Below are positions 27,001 to 35,301 of a stretch of 64,000 bases of DNA, in pieces; within the stretch, counting starts at the first letter, position 1; each line of letters opens with the position of its first letter. Origin of the DNA: Pseudomonas eucalypticola (GTDB lineage Bacteria > Pseudomonadota > Gammaproteobacteria > Pseudomonadales > Pseudomonadaceae); assembly GCF_013374995.1 (NCBI RefSeq), contig NZ_CP056030.1, positions 4,682,501 through 4,746,500 on the forward strand, in the 5' to 3' direction. The notes under the pieces were generated by a model, which made no database searches, had not been told where the DNA came from, and was given only the letters and a program-made list of their open reading frames with translations. Made by a program: the position numbers and the translations under genes.

Positions 27001-30000
27001 CAGCTCTTGCTGCCAGAACGCCGGCCGTTGTTGTGCGCCCAGGTTGCCTTGCTCGGGCAGCGCCAGCCACCAGTCAGCGCAGGCGCCGAACAGGAAGTCG
27101 GCCCAGCGTGCCGGGTGCTGCGCCAACAGCACCAGCTGGCCGCCATCGGCCAGTACCGCGGCGCCCTGGCGTAGCCCCTGGCTGATACTGTCCAGGGCAG
27201 CCAGGTCCCCGGGCACCAGCACCAGGTCGAACACCGCGTTCAGCGCATCGCCGGGTACGCTGACGTGCACCTGGGCGAATTCGGCGTTGAGCAGCTCCCC
27301 GGCTTCGGCGTCGGCGCTGCGGTAGTGGTAGTCGATGCGGTCGAAGTCCAGCACCGGGCCTAGGCCCTGGGCCAGTGGTTGACCCTGCAGGCCGATTTCC
27401 AGTACCCGCAGGCGCTGGCCAGCGGCCAGGCCGTCGAGGCGCTGCGCCAGGGTGTCGAGCAATGCCTGAATCAGCGCCTGCTGGCCGGCGGCCCCCAGCA
27501 CGTGGCGCGCCAGGCCGGCGCGCGAGGTTTCGCGCGGCAGCAGGTGCTGCACGTCGCGCTCGCCGCGCAACAGCGCTGGTAAATGCAGGCCCACCTGGCC
27601 TACCGAGTGAATCAGTTGGAAGTGTTCCGGGTAGCCATGGAACAGCGCCTGCCAGATAGCCTGGCTGCCGGGACGCGGGCCTGGGTCGGCCAGGCGCCAG
27701 GTGTCGCCCTCGGCCAGCAGGCTGCCGTCGTCGCGGCCGTACTCCAGCAGCGATGCCAGCAAGGCCGCGGCCTGGGGCGCCTGGGCCACCACGGTTGGCA
27801 CATGCAAAGCGCCGCCGTGGCTGTCGACCAGGTCTTGCACGAAGCTGCTGCACAGGCTGTCCAGCAGCGGCTCCACCTCATCCACGTAGCGCTGGGCCAT
27901 GGCATCGTTGGCCAGTGCGCCCAGCCGCGCCTGCAACGCAGGGCTCAGGCTGTCGGCCGCCAGCGCCGGCGCAGGCATGCCCGGCAGCGGCTTGGCCACC
28001 GCCACGGTAGCGACCTGCTTGACGTCCTCGGAACGGTCACGGTGCAGACGCACGCCACGGAAGCGCGCGTTACTGATGCTGATGACGGCAGCACCGGTGC
28101 TGTCGTACAGCACGAAGTCGGCCAGAAGCGAGTGCTCGGAACGACGCACCAGGCGCACTTCGGCCAGGCACGGCGTCGAGGCCTGGCGGCTGAAGGCGAT
28201 GCGCCCCAGTTTCACCGGCACGAACGCCAGTGCGCCACGCTTGCGGCCTTCGCCTGCCAGCAGCTGGGTGATCAGCTGGAAGGCGCTGTCCAGCAGCGCC
28301 GGGTGCAGGTGCAGGGTACTCAGTTCGGCGGCGATGGTGGCCGGCACGCTGAGGCGCGCCAGCACCCGATGGCCGTCGATCCAGCCTTCTTCCACAGCCT
28401 GGTAGGCGGGGCCGTAGTTCAGGCCTACGGCACTAGTCAAGCACAGGTGAGCCTGACGGTCGAAGTCGGGTTCACGCGCAGGCAACTCAGGTGCGCGCGC
28501 CTCCAGCATCACACCGCGCGCCTCCCCCGGAGACCGGGCCACCACGTGGTGCACCCAGGCTTCGTTTTCGCCATGGTGGCGCGAACTGATGTGCAGGGTG
28601 CCGTCGCTGTCGTCAATGCGCACGCGGGTCTTGCGGCTGCCTTCGGCCCCCAGGATCAGCGGGTTGTGAATTTCCAGCTCTTCGATGTCGACGAACTCGC
28701 CCGGCTGGAATTGCAGGGCCGCCGCCAGCGCCAGTTCGGTAAAACCGGCACCCGGGAACAGCACGGCTTCACCGACCTTGTGGTCAGCCAGGGTGGGGAA
28801 CAAACGGGTGTCCAGACGGTTCTCCCACACCAGCGGGGTGTGGGGCAGGCCGTGGCCCAGGTAAGGGTGCACGCGCTTGCGCTGCAGCAGATCGGCGGTT
28901 TCGCTGGTGACCGGCAGCACGAAGCGTTCACCCTGCCAGGGGTAGGCCGGCAGCTGCACGAAGCGCCCGGCTACGGGGAAGGTATGGGCCAGTTGCGGCT
29001 CTACCCCGGCGATCAGCAGGCGCGCCAGGCTGCGGTCCACCAGCTGGGTGCTGTGGTTGTTGCGTTGCAGGGTGGCGATCACAGCGCCTTCGACGCCCTC
29101 AGCCAGCAGCGCATCGTTGACGTAGCTGCGCAGGATGGGGTGCGGGCCCACTTCCACGAACACGTTCAGGCCATCGGCGACCAGGCTTTGCACCGCTTGC
29201 TGGAACAGTACCGGCTTGCGGATGTTGTGCCACCAGTATTCGGCGCCCAGGCCTTCACCGCACAGGCGCTGGCCCGTCACGGTGGAATAGAAGGGAATGT
29301 CGCCGGCCGACGGTTTGATATCGGCCAGCGCCGCTACCACCTGCTCGGCGATACCGTCCATGGCCGGCGAGTGGAAGGCGTAGTCCAGCGCCAGGCGGCG
29401 GACAAAGATCTGGCGTTCGTTGAGCACTGCCTCGAACCGGCTGAGGTCGGCATCGGCGCCGGCCACGGTCGAGCCCTTGACGCTGTTTTCACCGGCAATG
29501 AACACCCGGCCGTGCAGCCCCAGTTCTTCGATCAACGCCAGGGTAGCGTCGGCCGGCAGGCCAACCGCCGACATCTGCCCGGTGCCACGCGTCAAACCCT
29601 GTAGGCGGCTGCGCTGGTAGATGATGTGCGTGGCGTCGGCCAGGCTGAGGGCGCCACAGGCCCAGCCGGCGGCGACTTCACCCACGCTGTGGCCCAACAC
29701 GGCCACGGGCTGTACGCCACGGCGCTGGAGCATGCGGGTCACCCCTACCTGCAGGGCGAACAGCGCTGGCTGGGCGATTTCGGTCAGTGCGTAGCGGCCT
29801 TCGCCGTTGTCACCGGCAAGTTCCGCACGCAGGGAATAGCCGGCCATGGGCTGGAAGATGGCGTCGATCTGGGCCACGGCCTCGCTGAAGTCCGGCTCGT
29901 CGAGCAGGGCCTTGCCCATGCCCTGCCACTGCGAACCGTTGCCGGAGTACACCAGCACCGGGCCGCTGGCCTGGTCGGGGGCGCGGCCGCTTTCCACCAG

Positions 30001-31545
30001 GGAGCTCAGCTCGCTCACCGAAGGGTCGGCGGCGAAGTCCACCAGGGCCTGGGCCATGGCTTGACGGTCGGCATCGATGACCACCAGGCGGTGGGGAAGC
30101 AGATCGCGGCGGTACAAAGCCTGGTAGGCGACGTCGTACAGCGCCGGTGGGGTGCCAGCGGTGAGGAATTCGGCCATCTGCCCGGCGGCCTGCGCCAGCG
30201 CGTCGCTGTCCTTGGCCGACAGCACCAGCGGCAACGCACGGTTTTCCACCGGCTGCGCGGCGGCAGGCGCGGCCACGTGGCTGCGCAGGATGACGTGGGC
30301 GTTGGCGCCCCCGAAACCGAACGAGTTCACCCCGACGACCAGCTCACCTTCAGGCTTCAACGCCAGGGTGTCGGTAACCACCTGCAAGTTGAGGTCGGCG
30401 AACGGGATAGTGGGGTTGAGCGTGGTGATGCCAATGGTGGCTGGCACTTCGCGATGCTGCAGGCAGTACAGCGCCTTCATCAGGCCCGCAGCGCCAGAAG
30501 CGGCTTCCAGGTGACCCATGTTGCTTTTCACCGAGCCGATCGGCAGTACCCGGCTGCGCCGCGCGCCCAGGGCTTCACCCAGTGCACGGGTTTCGATGGG
30601 GTCGCCGACCGCGGTGCCGGTGCCGTGGGCTTCCAGGTAGTCGAGCTGGTCGGGGTGGATACCGGCGTTGCCGTAGGCCTGGCGAATAAGGTCGGCCTGG
30701 GCGTCGGCGCTTGGCAGGGTCAGGCTGGATTTGCGCCCGTCGGTGTTGACGGCGCTACCTGCCACCACGGCCAGAATGTTGTCGCCGTCGGCCACCGCCA
30801 GATCGTAGGCCTTGAGCAGAAACAGGCCGGCGCCTTCGGAGCGCACATAGCCATCGCCGGATTCGTCGAAGGAGTGGCAGCGGCCAGTCGGCGACAACAT
30901 GGACGCCTTGGAGAAGATCAGGAAACCGAACGGGTGCAGGTGCAAGCTGATGCCGCCAGTGATCGCCTGGTCGATATCGCCGCTCTGGATGGCCTTGTGC
31001 GCTTGGTGGAATGCCACCAGGGACGAGGAGCAGGCGGTATCGACCGTCATGCTCGGGCCGCGCAGGTCGTAGAAGTACGATAACCGGTTGGCGGTGATGC
31101 TCGACGAGTTGCCCGTGGCGGTGCCCGCGTCGATCGCCGCCATGTCCTCGGTGAGCCGGTAGGCGTTGTCGACGCTGGCTACACCCAGGTAGACGCCGCA
31201 GTTGCTGCCACGCAGGCGCGAGGGTTTCACCCCGGCGTTTTCGAACAGCTCCCAGCCCATCTCCAGCAGAAAACGCTGCTGGGGATCCATGCTCGCCGCT
31301 TCGCGCGGGGAAATGCTGAAGAAACCGGCGTCGAAACGGGAAATGTCTCCCAGCGAGCCTGCCGCGAAGGTGTAGGCCGTACCCAGGTGCGCCTTGTCCG
31401 GGTGCAAGTACTCGTCATGCGACCAACGCGAGGCATCGGCCTGGGTTACCAGGTCCCGCCCCTGCTGGAGGTTCTGCCAGAACGTCTCGCGATCAGAACC
31501 CGGGAAGCGGAAAGAGGTACCGATGATTGCAACTTTTCTTAACAT
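24067..31545 (-). CDS. Highly reducing type I polyketide synthase, KS-AT-DH-(MT)-ER-KR-ACP
   Basis: About 2,490 residues from ATG 31545 (AAGGA 12 bases upstream; a start at 31584 would add 13). In order: KS with DTACSSS, HGTGT and the late His (Cys172, His307, His345); AT with GHSVGE (about 618) and YAFHS, suggesting malonyl; DH with LADHKVGEAVLFPG (about 920) and HPALLD; a methyltransferase-like region near 1380 with LEIGLQG lacking the SAM glycine motif; ER with HGAAGGVG (about 1895); KR with GGLGGFG (about 2095) and catalytic Tyr in QANY; ACP with LGLDSLMS (about 2405). No thioesterase. One module with a full reducing loop implies iterative use, giving a saturated or partly reduced chain passed to the adjacent oxoamine synthase. 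Resembles WcbR of Burkholderia. Confidence 0.9.
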   Translation of the reverse strand: MLRKVAIIGTSFRFPGSDRETFWQNLQQGRDLVTQADASRWSHDEYLHPDKAHLGTAYTFAAGSLGDISRFDAGFFSISPREAASMDPQQRFLLEMGWELFENAGVKPSRLRGSNCGVYLGVASVDNAYRLTEDMAAIDAGTATGNSSSITANRLSYFYDLRGPSMTVDTACSSSLVAFHQAHKAIQSGDIDQAITGGISLHLHPFGFLIFSKASMLSPTGRCHSFDESGDGYVRSEGAGLFLLKAYDLAVADGDNILAVVAGSAVNTDGRKSSLTLPSADAQADLIRQAYGNAGIHPDQLDYLEAHGTGTAVGDPIETRALGEALGARRSRVLPIGSVKSNMGHLEAASGAAGLMKALYCLQHREVPATIGITTLNPTIPFADLNLQVVTDTLALKPEGELVVGVNSFGFGGANAHVILRSHVAAPAAAQPVENRALPLVLSAKDSDALAQAAGQMAEFLTAGTPPALYDVAYQALYRRDLLPHRLVVIDADRQAMAQALVDFAADPSVSELSSLVESGRAPDQASGPVLVYSGNGSQWQGMGKALLDEPDFSEAVAQIDAIFQPMAGYSLRAELAGDNGEGRYALTEIAQPALFALQVGVTRMLQRRGVQPVAVLGHSVGEVAAGWACGALSLADATHIIYQRSRLQGLTRGTGQMSAVGLPADATLALIEELGLHGRVFIAGENSVKGSTVAGADADLSRFEAVLNERQIFVRRLALDYAFHSPAMDGIAEQVVAALADIKPSAGDIPFYSTVTGQRLCGEGLGAEYWWHNIRKPVLFQQAVQSLVADGLNVFVEVGPHPILRSYVNDALLAEGVEGAVIATLQRNNHSTQLVDRSLARLLIAGVEPQLAHTFPVAGRFVQLPAYPWQGERFVLPVTSETADLLQRKRVHPYLGHGLPHTPLVWENRLDTRLFPTLADHKVGEAVLFPGAGFTELALAAALQFQPGEFVDIEELEIHNPLILGAEGSRKTRVRIDDSDGTLHISSRHHGENEAWVHHVVARSPGEARGVMLEARAPELPAREPDFDRQAHLCLTSAVGLNYGPAYQAVEEGWIDGHRVLARLSVPATIAAELSTLHLHPALLDSAFQLITQLLAGEGRKRGALAFVPVKLGRIAFSRQASTPCLAEVRLVRRSEHSLLADFVLYDSTGAAVISISNARFRGVRLHRDRSEDVKQVATVAVAKPLPGMPAPALAADSLSPALQARLGALANDAMAQRYVDEVEPLLDSLCSSFVQDLVDSHGGALHVPTVVAQAPQAAALLASLLEYGRDDGSLLAEGDTWRLADPGPRPGSQAIWQALFHGYPEHFQLIHSVGQVGLHLPALLRGERDVQHLLPRETSRAGLARHVLGAAGQQALIQALLDTLAQRLDGLAAGQRLRVLEIGLQGQPLAQGLGPVLDFDRIDYHYRSADAEAGELLNAEFAQVHVSVPGDALNAVFDLVLVPGDLAALDSISQGLRQGAAVLADGGQLVLLAQHPARWADFLFGACADWWLALPEQGNLGAQQRPAFWQQELQRHGLACAAPVELAPGMAAGSYVLVAQAAQARAAQPAAQVPAQQWLLVADPQGPEATLSQALQTVLQGAGQGVSLLAADAVETGAVYPGTDHIVLLAGLFGGQGLPGQSDRCLLAARLVHGCEAAGIAPTCWLLTSNAWHPQAGEQPLDAIADAALWGFGRTLANESGACRVRLLDLAANTSAAALLPVLLAADAETEMAVDAQGYRFVPRLRLQSPARPPQVDGEQPVVSLGFDQPGQLRNLRWQVQPPLSAASDQLDIDVQATGLNFRDVMYALGLLSDEAIENGFSGPTLGFEFAGVVRGKGGDVQGDFQPGDRVVGFGPRSFANRLVTQANAVARIPEGMSFEAAATIPSTFFTVFYALQHLARLEPGEKILIHGAAGGVGIAAVQIAKWCGAQIYATAGSDEKRDFLRLLGVEHVFDSRSLAYADEVLAITGGRGVDVVLNSLAGEAINRNFRVLKPFGRFLELGKRDFYQNTKIGLRPFRNNISYFGIDADQLMSERPELTRRLFAQMMDLFNDGTLTPLPYREFDANDVVEAFRYMQQARQIGKIVVTYRTPLQQVAQRTAQVPASLQLDAQGTYLVTGGLGGFGLRTAQWLVSKGARHLVLLGRRGPATEEAQPALRAWREQGIDVRAVACDITDRAQLASVIADIAGRAQPLRGVVHAATVIDDGLIRNLQREQLERVLEPKAMGAQLLHELTRGVALEFFVMFSSATTLFGNPGQANYVAANHWLEALARHRHALGLPATSVLWGAIDDAGFLARNQDIKQALQGRMGGAALQAAEALDNLEGMLLEGRSGLGVLELDWKALSRFLPTAGAPKFSELARLQGGEQEDDSDADDVQRLLAELDDEALTEVFAHMLKQEISEILRLPVARLDASRPLQELGLDSLMSVELVVAVEERFGIRLPVMELSDSSSIDKLTRRIIELLRGTQAVSDSDEQQALAKNTLARHGVELSAQDLAQLDGAASTRLIN

Positions 31546-31860
31546 TGACGAACACATTCCTTGGATCGTCGCGAGCATGATCACTGGGCGGCGTGATCAA
31601 CCCCACGGCTACTATATAGAAGGCAGACAAGGCCACCAGGCGCCCTGTGCAAACCTGAGACGCACGACGAATGACACGTAGAGGCGCGAGATGGAAAAAG
31701 GCGAAGGCTGGGGCTGTGCCAGGAGGGTGCCAAGGCGAGTTCGAACCGCGCCGAACGGCCTGACGACCCCATTTTGCGGCGCGAATGATGGCACATTGGG
31801 GGGCGGAGTGAAGGCTGGATAATGCCGCACCCCCGTACCTGTCGTCGGCCAGGATACGCA
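31546..31860. other. Intergenic region between the PKS operon and the tRNA cluster
   Basis: About 315 bases. The half nearest the PKS holds the candidate promoter and palindrome at 31578-31618. The rest (31620-31860) shows no gene, repeat or RNA that I can recognise. It forms the boundary between the capsule locus and conserved chromosome. Confidence 0.5.
31578..31618 (-). promoter_or_regulatory. Candidate promoter and operator of the PKS operon
   Basis: A perfect inverted repeat TGATCAC-N8-GTGATCA spans 31578-31599. On the minus strand it lies just downstream of TATATAGT (plus-strand ACTATATA, 31611-31618), a good -10 candidate. The PKS start follows at 31545. A repressor bound there would block the start of transcription. 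I could not identify a convincing -35 box. Confidence 0.42.
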
Positions 31861-31891
31861 AAAACAAAAACGCCGCTCAATGAGCGGCGTT
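31861..31891 (-). terminator. Terminator after tRNA-Gly copy 1
   Basis: AACGCCGCTC (31869-31878) pairs with GAGCGGCGTT (31882-31891) around a three-base loop. Read on the minus strand it is followed by T-rich sequence, and it lies 12 bases after the tRNA. Confidence 0.85.
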
Positions 31892-31903
31892 CTTGATTTA
31901 ATT

Positions 31904-31979
<76 letters not shown>

Positions 31980-32174
31980 AAAAGACAACTAACTGAGCAG
32001 CTATCTTATTGAAATCGTTGATATTTCATCAACGTTTCGATGGGGCAGATTTTGAATCCATTTGGATTGTTTGGCAAGCCCTTTTTGAAAATATTTTTCA
32101 AATTCATGCATTTAGCGCGTTTCGTCTAGCCCGGGACCGCGGCGAATACCGCCCCCGCGCAAATCACGCACACA

Positions 32175-32201
32175 CAAAAACGCCGCTCAGCGAGCGGCGT
32201 T
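32175..32201 (-). terminator. Terminator after tRNA-Gly copy 2
   Basis: The same AACGCCGCTC/GAGCGGCGTT stem as at 31869, with a different three-base loop and a T-run on the minus strand. The near-identity shows that a tRNA-Gly plus terminator unit has been duplicated. Confidence 0.85.
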
Positions 32202-32212
32202 CTTGATGAATA

Positions 32213-32288
<76 letters not shown>

Positions 32289-32291
32289 AAA

Positions 32292-32367
32292 TGGCGTCCC
32301 CTAGGGGACTCGAACCCCTGTTACCGCCGTGAAAGGGCGGTGTCCTAGGCCACTAGACGAAGGGGAC
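32292..32367 (-). tRNA. tRNA-Glu (TTC), copy 1
   Basis: 76 bases including CCA. The acceptor stem is GTCCCCT, the anticodon loop CTTTCAC reads TTC, and the T-arm is GGGGTTCGAGTCCCC. Paired with tRNA-Gly copy 2. Confidence 0.97.
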
Positions 32368-32471
32368 ACGCTGCCCGGAACACATGGTGTGTGTTTCGGT
32401 GCCCAGCCCCGCACCCTAAGGCTTGGTTCTGGTTTCACTCAACCCCGCCCGAAAGCGAAGCTGTTTAAAAT

Positions 32472-32547
<76 letters not shown>

Positions 32548-32549
32548 AT

Positions 32550-32625
32550 TGGCGTCCCCTAGGGGACTCGAACCCCTGTTACCGCCGTGAAAGGGCGGTG
32601 TCCTAGGCCACTAGACGAAGGGGAC
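32550..32625 (-). tRNA. tRNA-Glu (TTC), copy 2
   Basis: 76 bases including CCA, the same sequence as copy 1. It is the most upstream tRNA of the cluster on the minus strand, so the promoter should lie in 32626-32867, an AT-rich gap. Confidence 0.97.
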
Positions 32626-32867
32626 ACACTACAACATTCACTCCCTGCCGCGTTTCGCTGTGTGCTTTACGCTGCAAGTGGCGCGCATTCTAGGGGTGGT
32701 TTGAAGAGTCGTCAACCCCCTGTGATAAATTTATTTAAATCAATGACTTCCCTGCCGATACAGCGACTGGGAGCGGCATCGGGCACCCTGCCCCCGCACG
32801 CGCCACTATCCGGGTAGGGGCTTAGCCTCTACACTCAAATGGACGATAACCTGACGAGGCTTACACG

Positions 32868-33632
32868 GTGACACCACTCATGATCACCCTGCTTATAGTA
32901 GCGGGGATCGTTATATTGATTGCCATTGGCTACCTGAACAATGTGGTGGAGAACAACAAGCTGGAGAAAAAGAAGCTCAGGCTGGAGCTCAACGACCGCT
33001 TGCGCCGCTGTGGCGAAATCACCGAAACCTTTCCAGGGCAGTTGATGACACCGGCGCTCAAGCTGTTGCTCACCCGCCTGGAGCTCAACCTCAACCAACG
33101 GATACTCGCCCAGGACAAAGGCAATGCGGCCGTTCGTGAGCGGCTGGGTGAACTGGAAGCGGAAATAGCCAAGGGCGAAGGTATTGCGGTGAACAACCCA
33201 CCCACGCCGATCCAGACCGAAGCCAAGGCCAAGGACGTGCGGTTTCTCCTCGAGGCACTGCACAGCCAGATCACCCGCGCGGCCCAGGACGGCTTCCTGC
33301 CGGCCAATGAGGCGAAACACTGGATCCGCGAAGTCCGCCACATCCTGGTGCTGCTGCATATCGAGTTCTTCAACAACCTGGGCCAGGCGGCGCTGCAGGC
33401 CGAGCAGCCCGGCCAGGCGCGGCTGGCCTTCGAGCGTGGCGTGCAGTACTTGCGCAAGCAGCCGGAACCGGCGGTTTACCAGGAACAGCTGCAGTACATG
33501 GAGAAACTGCTGGGTCGGGCCAACGCCATGGTGCTGGACAAGACCGCCCCCACCGAGGACGACCACAACGAGCTGACCGATGGGCTCAAGGAAGTCGAGC
33601 CGGAATGGAAGAAGAAGGTCATTTACGACTGA
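32868..33632 (+). CDS. Membrane-anchored conserved hypothetical protein
   Basis: 254 residues from GTG 32868 (GAGG at 32855-32858); ATG 32880 is too far from that site. A single hydrophobic segment (about 4-24) is followed by a charged, helical cytoplasmic body with heptad-like stretches (about 30-45 and 85-100) and alanine-rich helices around 165-200 that resemble a TPR-like array. I do not recognise a named family. It is probably a conserved Pseudomonas protein, since its neighbours on the right are in conserved order. Confidence 0.75.
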   Translation: MTPLMITLLIVAGIVILIAIGYLNNVVENNKLEKKKLRLELNDRLRRCGEITETFPGQLMTPALKLLLTRLELNLNQRILAQDKGNAAVRERLGELEAEIAKGEGIAVNNPPTPIQTEAKAKDVRFLLEALHSQITRAAQDGFLPANEAKHWIREVRHILVLLHIEFFNNLGQAALQAEQPGQARLAFERGVQYLRKQPEPAVYQEQLQYMEKLLGRANAMVLDKTAPTEDDHNELTDGLKEVEPEWKKKVIYD

Positions 33633-33682
33633 CCGCGTTAATAGCGGAACTGGCCGCGCGGTACAGGTAGACCGCGCGCGCT

Positions 33683-33787
33683 GCTGACGCGGCCAGGTCC
33701 GCTGCTACAACGGTCTGTAACGTCACCAACACCGCGCCGCTGCAGGCACACCGCATGCACCGCCGACGCGGCCGGGTCCGCTGCTAC
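33683..33787. repeat. Two direct 26-base REP-like repeats
   Basis: A GCYGACGCGGCC-RGGTCCGCTGCTAC unit occurs at 33683-33708 and again at 33762-33787 with two mismatches. They fill the gap between two convergent genes. Such GC-rich units are typical of Pseudomonas repetitive extragenic sequences. Confidence 0.6.
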
Positions 33788-33797
33788 AGATTCCTGG

Positions 33798-34280
33798 TCA
33801 GCAGTCGGTCAGGCGCAGGAACACGCTCACCAGTTTTTCCATGCCGGCCTGGTCAGCTTCGGCAAAGCGCGCCAGCTTCGGGCTGTCCAGGTCCAGCACG
33901 CCGATCAGGCGCCCGTCCTTGATCAACGGAATCACCAGCTCGCTGTTCGACGCGCTGTCACAGGCAATGTGGCCCGGGAAGGCATGCACATCTTCCACGC
34001 GCTGGGTTTGACGGGTAGCGGCCGCGGCGCCGCACACCCCCTTGCCGAACGGGATGCGCACACAGGCCACCTGGCCCTGGAATGGACCCAGCACCAGTTC
34101 TTCGTTGCGGTTCAGGTAAAAGCCGGCCCAGTTCAGGTCGTCGACATAGTTGTAGAGAAACGCCGAAAACTGCGAGGCATTGGCAATGAAGTCGCGCTCG
34201 TCGGCGAGCAGCGATTCCAGTTGCGCGGTCAGCATCGCGTAGCCTTCGAGGCCCTGGCCGGTGCTGTTCAAATCGATCAT
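33798..34280 (-). CDS. msrC: Free methionine-(R)-sulfoxide reductase, GAF domain (MsrC/YebR type)
   Basis: A 160-residue GAF-domain protein. Three cysteines in the pattern QVACVRIP, GKGVCGAA and GHIACDSAS match the catalytic and resolving cysteines of YebR. It reduces free methionine-R-sulfoxide in the cytoplasm with thioredoxin. ATG 34280 overlaps the stop of the upstream ATPase gene by four bases. It belongs to a neighbourhood rich in thiol-repair genes (gpx, msrB, ohr). Confidence 0.88.
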   Translation of the reverse strand: MIDLNSTGQGLEGYAMLTAQLESLLADERDFIANASQFSAFLYNYVDDLNWAGFYLNRNEELVLGPFQGQVACVRIPFGKGVCGAAAATRQTQRVEDVHAFPGHIACDSASNSELVIPLIKDGRLIGVLDLDSPKLARFAEADQAGMEKLVSVFLRLTDC

Positions 34281-35167
34281 TGCGGTTGCTCCAGTAATTT
34301 GAGGCCCACCCAGTAACGGGCGAATTGGTAAGCGCAGCGGCCGTTGCGGTTGCCGCGGCCGGTGGCCCAGCGCGCCGCCAGGATGTCCAGCTCCTCGGTG
34401 CGTTGCCAGACGAGGCCGGCCTGGGCGGCGAACTGGCCGACCCAGTGCTCGACCACGTCGAGAAAATGTTCCTGATTGAACGGGTAGAACGACAACCACA
34501 GGCCAAACCGGTCCGACAGTGCGATCTTGTCTTCCACCGCCTCGCTGGGGTGAATCTCGCCATCGACGTTCTGCCAGTGGGCGTTGTCGCTCTCTTTCTC
34601 CGGCACCAGGTGCCGGCGGTTGGAGGTGGCGTACAGCAGCACGTTCTCCGGCGCCGACTCCAGCGAGCCATCGAGCACGCTCTTGAGGATACGGTAATCG
34701 CCCTCCCCTGACTCGAATGACAAATCGTCGCAGAACAGCACGAAGCGCTGGGGCAGGCGCACCAGTTGCTCCACCACCCGCGGCAAGTCGGCCAGGTGGT
34801 CGCGCTCGATCTCGATCAGGCGCAGCCCCTGGGCCGCATGCTCGGCCAGCAGGGCGCGCACCAGCGAGGATTTGCCGGTGCCGCGCGAGCCCCACAGCAG
34901 CGCATGGTTGGCCGGCAACCCTTGAAGGAACTGCCGCGTGTTGGCGCCCAGCTGATCACGCTGGCGATCGACGCCGATCAGGTCGGTCAGGCGCGTGTCC
35001 AGGCTCACCTGCAAAGGCATCAGGTAGCCCGAGCGGCCGTCGCGCTGCCAGCGCGCGGCCAGGCATTGGGACCAGTCCACTTGCGGTCGCACAGCGGGCA
35101 ACAGGGGTTCGAGGCGCGCCAGCACCGACTCGGCTCGCTCAAGAAATGCACTCAAACGCGCGTCCAT
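34277..35167 (-). CDS. AAA+ ATPase of the DUF815 family
   Basis: 296 residues from ATG 35167, with AAGGAAAAG just upstream. The Walker A is LLWGSRGTGKSSLV (about 90-103), the Walker B region FVLFCDDLSF (about 141-150), and the sensor region ATSNRRHLVP (about 180-189). DUF815 proteins are conserved ATPases of unknown role. It is translationally coupled to msrC downstream and divergent from sagS. Confidence 0.85.
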   Translation of the reverse strand: MDARLSAFLERAESVLARLEPLLPAVRPQVDWSQCLAARWQRDGRSGYLMPLQVSLDTRLTDLIGVDRQRDQLGANTRQFLQGLPANHALLWGSRGTGKSSLVRALLAEHAAQGLRLIEIERDHLADLPRVVEQLVRLPQRFVLFCDDLSFESGEGDYRILKSVLDGSLESAPENVLLYATSNRRHLVPEKESDNAHWQNVDGEIHPSEAVEDKIALSDRFGLWLSFYPFNQEHFLDVVEHWVGQFAAQAGLVWQRTEELDILAARWATGRGNRNGRCAYQFARYWVGLKLLEQPQ

Positions 35168-35301
35168 GGCTTTTCCTTTTTTCAGATTCACAGTAAAAGG
35201 CGACCCCACGCTGTCGATATACTCAACCACAGCGCCGAAACGAACAGGACTTCAGCTATGCTTGCCCAGCGCGCACGGAACGAAACACTGGCCCGGACCA
35301 T

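Noticed and set aside
27583-29604. 673-codon open frame antisense to the PKS
   Set aside because: It lacks any recognisable domain and has the low-complexity composition of a mirror frame in very GC-rich coding DNA. The PKS on the other strand has intact domain motifs throughout.
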